Assembly (NCBI GenBank): GCA_014773175.1
Contig: VXCM01002615.1
Coordinates: 186,001-250,000 of the forward strand
Source of the DNA: Lucifuga dentata
Taxonomy: Eukaryota; Chordata; Actinopteri; Ophidiiformes; Bythitidae
DNA: 64,000 nt
Direction: 5' to 3'
The notes beneath the pieces are model-generated. The model saw only the letters and a program-made list of their open reading frames with translations, ran no database searches and was not told the origin of the DNA. Within the stretch, counting starts at the first letter, position 1. Each line of letters starts with the position of its first letter. Positions 26,001 through 36,014 of the stretch are shown here, in pieces. Position numbers and translations under genes: made by a program.

Positions 26001-29000
26001 ATTCCGCACTTTTTATTGCACTTAAATACTAAAATTATTTAACTTCGAAAAACAAAAACAAAACAAAAAAAAAAAAACCCTGAATATACATGTTGTTCGT
26101 AATGATGGATTACCTATCCCAAGAACATTTCAAGTATCAATAAGTTGATTTTAATAGCATACCAGAATGAACTGAAACCAATGGTGGTCTGGAAAGTAGG
26201 GAAACAAAATTAATTCACCATTCCAGTCGTATGCTTTGGGAAATGATTATCACTGATGTTACATGTATGAAAATTGAATATATTAGATTCAAACATGCAA
26301 AATGGCTAGTATGGTCCTTTAACTAGTAACAAAAACAACTTGTGCAAATAATTTGCACTTAACATAATGGGAATTTATCTGTAAGATTTTCAGTAAATGT
26401 ACACATGAACATATCATATGGCTTAAAATACACTGTACTGTAGAAAAAGAGGGTAGCATGCAGACAGACTCATGTAAACTACTTCTGAGTCATTAATACA
26501 TGTATTAGAAAACTTGGGTCAAAAAAAACCATACCTTCCATGTTATTTTCAGAGTTCTTGATGAAACGTTTTGATTCCTTGTCCTGTGAATATATCCAGG
26601 TAGATAAAAATTAATCCCACATTAATTTCATTAATAAAATTAATCATTTGGAGCCATGATAAAGCACTTACCAAACAGATGCCCTCTAGGGCTTGAGGAG
26701 TAACCTTCAAACACTGGGTAACCATGCGGTCTAGGTCTCTGCTAAAGTCTGTGCCCACATGTAGCATGGCCAAGCATGGGGACCTGTCCTTGGGATTTGT
26801 ATTTCTCAGGTATTCTTGGAACCTCTTGTGACGCATTACTACACCACAGTCCTCAAGTGCTGTGCTGGGTAACACGGCCATAATCCTCAGCAGTGCATTG
26901 ATGTTCCCAAAGTACTGCATGAGGGGTAGACGCAAAGTGTGAAAAATAGAGCTTGGGATGGTTACTGATGCAACTTTAGTCTTCCATGTTACTCTCCAAC
27001 AACAAAGTTCTGTGAAGAAGTTGTCAGAATCAGGAAGATCACTGCTGTACAGAGGAGGTTTCGACTTCAGGCTTTCAAACATGTAACTCACTGTGACAGA
27101 GGATGGGACCAGGGAGAGGAAGTTCAGAGCTTCTTTGTGGTCATCTGAAAAATGGTCCTTCACAGCATTGATCAAGTTATCTACTAGAGGCACGCTCAAC
27201 CCATCTTTGTAGAAACCACTTGGCTTTATCATGCCATCCCTTGGTAAGGAGTTTTCAGGCACTTCGATCTGCACTCTTAGACTCTGAGCCATTGCACAGG
27301 CTTCATCAAACCAGTTCTGGTGAAACACCTTCATGTTTGTTTTCACTCTGTTCAGTGTAGCCACAATCCCGCTGATTTGGCAAAGTTGGGAAGCAGCACT
27401 GAAGTGGTCCTTCTGGAGACCTGCACTCAGTTCTCTGGTAAAAGAGGATGCATTCTTCAAGACTACCATGGCCATGATGAAATCAAAATCCATCACCTGG
27501 CGGACGAGTGTCCCAGCTTGTTCAGACACATGATCTTTCCATCTCTGTGGGTTACTCTTGATTTTCTCCAGAGTTTCGACTAGGGGCTCTAGCATCTGCA
27601 CAAACACCTCATATGAATCATGCTTTTCTTGCCAAAGGGCACAAAATTTCCCTTGTAACTCTTGGACCTTTTCATAGCTCTCCCTTAAGCCAACAGCAAT
27701 TACGTGGTCTAGCTGTTTTTCTAGAGTAGTACTACTGCCAAAAAACATCAAAACTTCCTCTAAAGTATCCAGGGCTCTTTTAACAGCAGGCACCGGGATG
27801 GATTTTGACCACCATGTGTTGAAGGAATACGAAGAGCAGTGTGTGCTAATAGCAAGAGGATACTTTTCCTGGATTTTGCAGGCAAAGGCTTTCAACTTGT
27901 AGGAAACGTCACCTGAGCCTAGGTATGCTTGACCTCTGCAGTTCTTTAAATCAAGACGCCACTCCACTGTTAATATTTCCATGAGACGTTGTACCAGAGC
28001 TTCACAGTCAAGATCGGCCTCAAGAAATCCCATCAGCTCCAATCGCATAACATCAAAACTGTCCACAAACCTTAGGAAGAGCGGAAGATAGTCTTTCTCC
28101 CCCAGCTTCACAACACGGTCGATGAACAAGGAAAAGAATGAACTCCCAATTTCTGTGAGATTTCTCTCCCTGATGACATTCTCGCATACAGTGAGAACTT
28201 CTTTCATTTCAGACTTGGTCACATATTCAACTTCACCATCCTGAGCAGCAGAAACCTCGCAAGGTTCCCTGCTTTGACTGCTACAAGCAGTCATCACTGC
28301 AGCCTGCAAAGCACATTTAAGAGCTTCTCTATCAGTCTCGGCACACTTCATCTCCACAAGCCTTTCAGCATCCATTTCTAGGTTTATGCGTTGTAATTCT
28401 TCTTCAGCATCCTTTTCAGCATGGTTTCCATGGATTGCCCCTGGAATGAAGAGGTGGGAATAATCTTGTAAACTAAGGTCACAGTTAGTTTTTAAATTAG
28501 CAAAATTAGTGACAAGTACTGGAAGGTAATTTGGTTAAATATGCATACTTAAGATTTAAGAGCAGCACTTAACTAGTAACAAAAACAACTTGTGCAAGTA
28601 ATTTGCACAAGTTGTTTTTGTTGTAATTAATGGGAATTAATCTGTAAGATTTTCAGTAAATGTACACATGAACTTTTCATATGGCTGAAAATACATTCTA
28701 CTTTAGAAAAAGAGGCAACATGAAGACTGACTCATATAATCTCCAAAAAAAACCACTTCTTCACTTCAAGCAATGTTTTCCAGCAAGGTCTTCATCAGGC
28801 AGACATCCACGTAATTAATACTGCATATAGTCTTTGAGAGAAATAACTCCACCTACAACCAGCTGATCACAAGACACAAAAATATATCTACTTCTGACAG
28901 TCCTATGACACTGGTCATAAACAAGGAAATAACTTACAGACACACAATACATACAGAAGATATAGACATGAAAGGACAACTATCTCATAAAAATGTCATC

Positions 29001-32000
29001 GTTAACAGGCAGAGAAAACTGAGGAAAAATACAATGGTAATGGTTTAAATTAAGCATCAGAGGGACATACCATGAGATGGGTCAGGTAACTATATTGTTA
29101 CGTTATTGTTTTAATATCAAAATGCTTGTTTAAAGCATTTCCTTCCAGGTCAGCATCCCAGGGGATTTTTTTTGACTTGTTCATTTACAACGCGTCATAG
29201 AGAACTGAAGTTTTCCGCCTGTGCCACATGTCTGTATGTAAGAAACTAATATATTCTCATTTTTGCCTATCATTTTATGTCATGTTGTCATTAGTCAAAA
29301 GTTGGTATTATCTGCTTGTATAAAGTGTTTGTGTTTTTGATAGCTTATAAAACTCAGTGTGCAGGATCATCTCTTTTTTCTTTACTGTAGTGTGCTGATT
29401 TTGTCCTGCACTTGATCCTAACTCAGGTTGGATTTGCACACTATCCATCTTATACTATCAAAATGCATTGTAGTCATTGTACTGCGTGATATCCATAACC
29501 ATGTACACTGCTAAATTAGAGCAAATAACTCAAGATAGTTTCTCACCTTGGGAAGGCTTTTCTTTTGTGTACTCATCCTGTAAGACATAAGAACAATATA
29601 ATTTAATTTCAGTTGGAAGAATTACCTTTTCACTAAACTGGGACATGTCATTTCAAGGGTTTTCTACTTAAGAAAATCAACTTACCATTTGCAGCAACTG
29701 CAAAACGTCTGGATGCTTTTGCACATAGGATTCCACCATTTGTTCAACATTGAAGTGAACATCTTGGTTCACAAAGACATAGGCCATGCTGCACTGTCTT
29801 TGGTCCTTTGGTGTGGCGCTTAGGTAGGAGTGGCACCGCTCCAGTACCATATGGTACTGTCCATACACATCTGCTTCTGCATTCACACATGGAACAGTGC
29901 CCAATACCCTCAGCAAACTCTGCACATTTGGGTAAAACCCAATATCTGGGATCTTCAGAGTTGCAAAGACAGTGGTTGGCAGGATTCTGCGCTTGCTGGC
30001 ATGTCTCCACTTCACTTCCCAGCACCCAAGCTCTTCATAGAATGTGTCAGGCCTTGCGAGGTTGTTCAAGTTGGCATCTGCTACCTTATCCCTGCGGATA
30101 CTGAAATTGTGGTCAGCCATGTAAGATGGCACCAAAGAGAGCCATCGGAGAATCCTCACCATCTCTGTGCTGAACACTCTTTTGACCTCTGCAACAAGAT
30201 ATTGCAAGATGGGCCGGCTCAGACTTTCTCTGAAGAAGTCATCCAGTGGTGTCTCAGTTGTGTCTCCTTGGGCCATTTCTGGTTTAGTAACTTCAACTCC
30301 CAGCTTCTTTGCACGGCCAACTGCATCTGAAAACCATTTTCTGTGGAATATTGCAATGTCCTGTTGGTATTTGCTTACCAGCTTTAAGGCATTGGAAATT
30401 TTATACTGCAGAGTACTACTGATGCTGATTATTCCCCTGAGACTCGTGTTGAGTATGCTCACACAACAGAGGGTGTTCTTCAGAACAACAAGTGTGATGA
30501 TGAAATTGAAATTCTTCAATATTGGCTTGAGCTTTGCCAGCTGCTCAGCAGTATCTTCATCTACTTTTGAAATCATCTCATTGATGCAGTTAAGGAATGG
30601 CTCAAGAACATCTAACATGGTCTGGAAAGCATCAGTACCGTATTCCCAATTTCCACTGACAGCTGCCTTGATTCTGTCCGCTTCTCCTTTAATATGTCCA
30701 TATGTCATCTGAATCTTTCCATCCAATCTTTTGCACAGCTCTGGTGTTCTCCTGAGTAATGCAGCAACCTCCTCTACAGTGTCTGCAACACTTTGGATGG
30801 CGGGCACAGGCATACAGCGAATAATCCATATGTTGAAGGCATAGGGGTCACTTGGTGACAGAACTACCTGTGGGAACTCGTGAAGAATCCTGCAAGTAAG
30901 GTCTCGCATTTTTTGACACATACTGCCTGTAACCACATAAGTCAGTCCTCTGCAATGTTCCATCCTCAGCCCACACTTATTTTGTAACTCTGAGAGAAGT
31001 ATGTAAAACAGATCATCAGCACTTACATCACAGGGAAGGAACCCAATGAGGTGCTTTTGAGGGAAGCCATCTAGTGTGACAGATCTAATGAAAACTGGAA
31101 TCTGCTCCTTCCCTTCTATTTCTGTCACATCCTGAAGCAGAACAGAGAAGAATCGGGCCAACCTGAGGCTGTTTTGAATCTCCTCACGTATGAGGTCTTC
31201 ACTGACATGAAGGATTTCTTTCTTGTCAATTTTCTCCACAAAGACAGGATTGAGAGTCTGCTGACCCCTTGCACCTCCAATCGGTTCATCTGCGTTTGCA
31301 CCATTAATGCTGAATCCAGTCAGGGCCAGGATTTCCTTGAAATACATTTTAAGAGTCTCTTTTGCATTGGAGGTGGCTGCATCCTCCTCTTGTGTTTCGT
31401 TATCTCTTTGCAATTCAGGTGTTGCACTGTTCTCTCCAGACACTTCCTCTGTCTGCACAGTTACTTCTGGTGTTTCTGTGTTTTCTGATGAAAAAAGAGT
31501 TAATGTTGTTTGTACAGTTGAAACAGTAAAAAATGATCAAGTTCCAGGCTAAAATGCATAGAAGACAGAAGCTATCAAAACATCCCAGATAGTGTTACAT
31601 CATGTTTTGCAATAAAACATTTTTTTTAAAGAATGTCCTGAGACAAGTTAGTGTACCTTTTGTTTTTTTCACTGATGGGGGTTCCTCTTCTGTCTGCGTA
31701 GATGAAAAAAAATAATTGGTCAAATGAAAAGCTTGCATTTCCGTTCAAGAATTGAAAAAATAAAATAAAAATGCAAAGTAACTTCAAATGTTAAATTAAA
31801 CACTTACAGGATCTCTAGTCCGTTTCCTGCTGTAGGTTGACTGATTGTTTCCTGGTGTGGTGAAATCAAATATTGTTGGAACTGCATCTTCCTTCAAGAC
31901 ATAACTGGAGGTGCTCTGAAAACATAAACCAGGCAATCACACCTTCAAGCTACTCTTCCATGAAATAAGTAATTCCCATAGTCCATTAATGTTATTATTG

Positions 32001-34367
32001 TATAATACTGAGATTAAAGAACTCTGCATCCACAATAGCACTGGGTTACATACAGAAATGTTCAAAAATTATCTAAAAAGTGTATTTTGACAGTTCAGCA
32101 GATGATATCACTTCTGTGTTACACTCTTTATTGACCCACTGCTTTTCTTCTACAAACAGCCTAATTAAGGTTAATAAAGAACACCAATCTAAATTAAAGT
32201 CATGTTGACAGGATGGAGGTTGCACAGAGATTGCTTGGACAAATTGATTAATGACGAAAATAAAACTAATTGGATGGCTTCATTAGTGTCTTCCAACATC
32301 AAAATAGGGTGGCAGATAGCTCACTCAGAAGAACACCGGTTACACATTGATCAGATAGTGAATTCTCAACGACATGATCTGATCGAAAACTATTTTGTTT
32401 CAATAAAGTGAATGTTTCAATAAGCTGCATCAAACTATGTATGCTACTTGGTAATACAATTTTGGCAGGTATAAAATGAATAGTTAGCAGTAGTTAGCCT
32501 GTAGTTTTCAATCACTTGAAAAAGATCAGTGCAACAAGGTTATCATAATTTGTTGTTGCTGTTCATACCAAACTTACTCCTCAGAGTGAACAAGCATCAA
32601 TTTTTTTTCTTACCTCTTGAGAGATCAGAGAGGGCTCAAAGTGCTTTGCACAAAGGCTGTACTGCTTGTGCAACTGCTCAGGAGCTTCTGAGGCCAAATC
32701 CTGGCGATGACAGTTGTTCAACCACTGTTTGCAGCTGTAAAATACAATAAAAAGGCATCAACTGTTGGTATCAACAAAATAGTTTTTAAAATACAACAAC
32801 AATACACCAGTGTTTTTTTTCCTGAAGGGTGCCCTACAGATCGACATGAGCAAGACTCTTCACTTAGGCTGCTTTTTTGTCTAGTTAATTAGGTTATTTC
32901 AGATCAACTCATGAAAATGAAGGGAAAAAAAAATCAAAAAACCAAAGTATGGCAGATTGTAAGAAAACAATGCATCATTCAAAGAATATTTCAAGGTGAA
33001 AATCTTCTCATTTTTGAACAAAATCCTTAAAAAGGCAAGACATTTAGTGGGTGTAATGAAAATACAAGGCTCATGTTATTGCATGTATGCAGACAGACAC
33101 ATGCATGCGCGTGCGCACACACACACACACACAATATTCTTGTGCTATTAGACCAAAACAATGAATATTTGTTATGTTTGGCTTATTTCTGCAATGTGGG
33201 CACATGATCATCCCCCAAGTATGATGATGCTACAAATATGTTCTATGTATTGTATGTCAACACTGTATGAAAATATTAACATAATGTTTTGAAAGTATTA
33301 GGAACATAAACCCACCTCTACAATGGAAATGTTAACAGAAAAACAGAAGCTATGACTGACTGCTGTAAAAGTTTTCCTAAGTTTATATCAAGTCTTTTCC
33401 TTCTTCATGCTTTTCCTCCTTTCTACTTTCATAGATATATGTAAGAGAGAAGGGAATTTCAGATTTGAGAAAGAGATTTAGTCAATTTCCTTCAAGTTAA
33501 ACAAATTCATTGAATGTGTCCATGAAAAACAATCACATTCTAAAGGACATATATTATTTAGAGCATCACAACCTGCAACCTGATATTTCCTGCATAAATT
33601 CCCTGTTTAAATTCATCTGAGAGCATCATACATTAGTTTGGTGTCACTATAAATTATTCTTTGAAAAACAGAGCCATCAATTAGGCCACAACAGCTCAAC
33701 AGAGGGCGCTGGACTGTGATTCTACTGGTCACATTACCTGTTAAATAGCATAAATACAAGTATTACTGCTATTGCTATTATTATCAATGTAAGATATAAT
33801 ACTTTTTTTTTTAACTCACTTAATACAGTAAAGTGAATAATGGCCACATAAATCCCGAATGCGCTAACCGGAGGTGTTGCTAAGCTAGCTCATCTAGTCA
33901 CGTTACCGCACTATTCAGACGGTAGGTGTCGTTTAACGATCATGGCGATTTAAATTACAGCACAAAAAGTTTTCGAGTCTGATTTTCAATGAAGTAATGC
34001 ATGAATGCACACGAAGATTAACTAAAAGATCCAGTGACACCCTAAGCGCCGGTCACAAAGTCTGAATGAGTGAACAGTCTAATTGCCCGGGACTTTTCTT
34101 CCAGGAGTAACGATAGTCTGCGCCATTTTCAACAGAGTTGTGTCACTCTGTTAGCTAGCATGATATGAAGCTAACAGAGGTGCTAAAGGCGGGTAGCTAC
34201 TACCATATTCTTTTTGCACACTCAGCGGCTCATTTATATTTCAAATTTCAATGAAATAAATGCAGCTCTTACCGTTCGGGGTCCAAAGGAAAGCTAAAAA
34301 GCGGGGTGGTGACATCGGATTGATCTCGGTGATAGCCACAGTTCGCTGCAGCGCAGCAGTCAGTCAT
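21520..34367 (-). CDS. THAP12-like protein with one THAP finger and four tandem transposase-derived bodies
   Basis: Eleven coding exons on minus: 34367-34273, 32734-32614, 31915-31808, 31693-31657, 31484-29686, 29577-29547, 28440-26672, 26583-26535, 25624-23829, 23635-23599, 23042-21520. All junctions are GT-AG. Lengths sum to 7365 bases (2454 aa plus stop) with consistent phases. Residues 1-90 form a C2CH THAP DNA-binding domain (CAAANC at the start, LCAKHFEPS near residue 60, DAVPTIF in exon 3). Then come four copies of the body that THAP12 (p52rIPK, a repressor of the PKR inhibitor P58IPK) carries once: residues about 121-720, 731-1320, 1337-1935 and 1948-2454. Each shows an FFS/FFT..D/E block, CRG(Q/L), and a (F/M)xFI...LKN helix; the fourth stops early. 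It lies head-to-tail downstream of ordinary thap12, so it arose by gene duplication followed by internal exon duplication. Function is unknown. Separate genes are unlikely because modules 2-4 lack starts and THAP exons. Confidence 0.85.
23829..25624 (-). other. Module 3 body exon of the THAP12-like gene
   Basis: One 1796-base exon starting at an acceptor (TATGCAG|TTGAT). It has SPFFSLITDKPVKI, SQCRGQAFMHLGSG, MDFIVTLVILKN and VNAWAAVWTEK. It is preceded by a 49-base micro-exon (26583-26535, DKESKRFIKNSENNME). Upstream intron sequence happens to stay open and would add a hydrophobic leader (MILFSVVLFSL...), which is intronic. This module has lost more of the Cys-Trp signature than modules 1 and 2. 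Confidence 0.85.
25767..26318. mobile_element. TTAA-type MITE, copy 2 (intron before module 3)
   Basis: A 552-base element flanked by perfect TTAA repeats (25763-25766 and 26319-26322). Terminal inverted repeats start AGGACCATAC and match each other and copy 1; its interior is inverted relative to copy 1. The homologous intron before module 2 carries the undisturbed site (CAGCACTTAACTAGTAAC), confirming insertion boundaries and target duplication. Confidence 0.92.
26323..26490. repeat. Intron repeat, copy A (partner at 28573-28745)
   Basis: About 165 bases that match 28573-28745 at roughly nine in ten positions by eye, including the AACTAGTAACAAAAACAACT start. Both copies lie in the intron between a micro-exon and the next body exon; the shared TTAA site sits about 139 bases from the body acceptor here (before the MITE inserted) and about 129 bases in the other copy, so they are positionally homologous. 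Confidence 0.8.
26672..28440 (-). other. Module 2 body exon of the THAP12-like gene
   Basis: One 1769-base exon, same phases as module 1. It has SSFFSLFIDRVVKL, NCRGQAYLGSGDV, DFIMAMVVLKN and ELCCWRVTWK, with FGNINALLRIMAVLP near the end. It is preceded by a 31-base micro-exon (29577-29547, DEYTKEKPSQ). By eye it is roughly one-third identical to module 3, so the modules are old. The N-terminal part before the FFS block is acidic and differs between modules. Confidence 0.85.
28573..28745. repeat. Intron repeat, copy B, containing a perfect 19-bp hairpin
   Basis: Partner of 26323-26490, without the MITE. It contains an exact inverted repeat: arms 28579-28597 (ACAAAAACAACTTGTGCAA) and 28603-28621, loop GTAAT. 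The other copy has only the left arm and loop, so the right arm was created after the copies separated. Confidence 0.85.
29686..31484 (-). other. Module 1 body exon of the THAP12-like gene
   Basis: One 1799-base exon, entered in phase 1 and left in phase 0 at a strong donor (ATG|GTAAGT). It has the DUF4371-like core: RFFSVLLQDVTEI, then MEHCRGLTYVV (Leu replaces the usual Gln), NFIITLVVLKN, and a complete hAT-type C-terminal region (ELGCWEVKW, FYPNVQSLLRVLGTVPC). Reading through the donor meets TGA within three codons, so intron retention would give a one-body protein. The preceding micro-exon (31693-31657, 37 bases) encodes TEEEPPSVKKTK. Confidence 0.85.
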
Positions 34368-34379
34368 TTTGGAACTGCA

Positions 34380-36000
34380 ATGTAGCTAGCTAGCAAGTTA
34401 GCTAGCTTAGCTGGCGATAGCAAGGTGATAAGCGTACTGTGTGAGCAAAGCTGCAGAAGAGTCTACAGATTCATGTCTGGGGCAGAAGCTGCAACCGACA
34501 CAGCTGAGTGTCGACGTTACTTCTTTTCGCTGAAAACCTCTTTGTTAGGTAAGGAACCGACCAAGTCCATGCTTTCAAAAGTTGATGTTGAGTGGTGAGC
34601 CGAAAGCGTGTTATCACAGCAACCAGGAACTAACCCGTGCTATGCAAATATTAACCAGCAGAGGGCAGAGTGGAGCCGTCAGCCCTGGCCAAAGAGCTTC
34701 ACTGTCAAGATAGTTCACGTCCTAAAATTATCATATTGCAAATTATCACAACCCCTCTGCTGTCACTAATTTTTGGTGTTTATAATTGACAGTTGATTAA
34801 AATGACTACTTGCTTGTGCTCATCTTGGTTCATTTTTTTTGTGTGTTAACCCAACTGTTGTATGGACTATGGGCATGATTTTCATTACATGATAACATTC
34901 ATTACATGATAACATTACTGTAGATGTTACTTTGCTTCCATTAAATATAAACCTCTCGTGAATATTAAAGTAATTATATCTTCATTCATATGCATTTTTG
35001 ATACCAGCAAAGCGGGTATAGACAATGGATGTTTGGATTAAAAAAAAAAAAAAANNNNNNNTTTTTTTTTTTTTAACGTAGATTTGGTTCATCTCATGCT
35101 TAGTGGTGCCCTCCACAGGAAGTGAAATCTAAATTTAAACAAATATCCCTCAGAATGGATAATTTATAAATAATAAATCTAACTGACCTTGTATTTCTGT
35201 TTTAACCTAACCCATCTGAAAGCACTAAATTCTTTTGCTATCTGTAATATCAAACAAAATTATCAGTCAAGAGTATATTCTGTATATACCGTATACATAT
35301 GGCTGAAAATGTTTTAAATAATGATTCTGATGATAACCTTGCGTTAAGTGACACACTCCATACAACAAAACAAAGCTCTCTGCAGGGACATTCCAAGCAA
35401 TCTCACCACCCTGTTACTCTGAGAAGGAATTTAAAGTAGCTATAGAAATAAAGCACTGCATTATGTGAAATACAAATTATGGTTGAGGTAACTGACTCTC
35501 ATAACCAATTTTGCACCAGTATTTTCCAGTTTGGATCTCCTGAGATTTAGCTAAATTTAATTCCTTGCTTGCTTATTGTAGTTTGTCTTAAATAACACAA
35601 GTCACTGGAACAGAATTCTTGAGTTTTATTAATATCAATTGTAGATTTCAAAACATGTTTCAAAACTTAGTTAAGTATAAAATATTCATACACTTTGAGT
35701 TGATGACCACAAAATGTTATTAAACCCAAGACTACTGCATATTTAATACAATGATTCTTGACAGTGGAGTCAAGGAATGAAATAGAATATTCATTACTTA
35801 ATTACAACTGTGAATATTCTTTACTTAACACTGCTGGAACAACTCATTTACTGTCATTCTAAACTAAAGAGAAAACTGACTCACCCCACAAAAGACAGAA
35901 ACATAAGAGCAAGAAAGTTAAAAAGTACTATTTAAAAAAAAAAAAATCTCNTTTTTTTTTTTTTTTTTTTTTTTAAACCAGATCATTAAAACGTTTGAGA
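34380..36000. other. Interval between the two THAP12-family genes
   Basis: Contains the presumed promoter of the four-module gene just above 34367 (with several GCTAGC-like repeats and higher CpG) and the 3' flank of thap12. A 7-base N gap is at 35055-35061 between an A run and a T run, and another N is at 35951. No coding exon was seen. Confidence 0.5.
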
Positions 36001-36014
36001 CACCAGCACTGTAA

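Noticed and set aside
21520..31458. Four independent intronless THAP12-like genes or processed copies
   Set aside because: Each body is bounded by acceptor and donor sites with matching phases, modules 2-4 have no start codon context or THAP exons, and frames end only just past donors. One spliced gene explains all of it.
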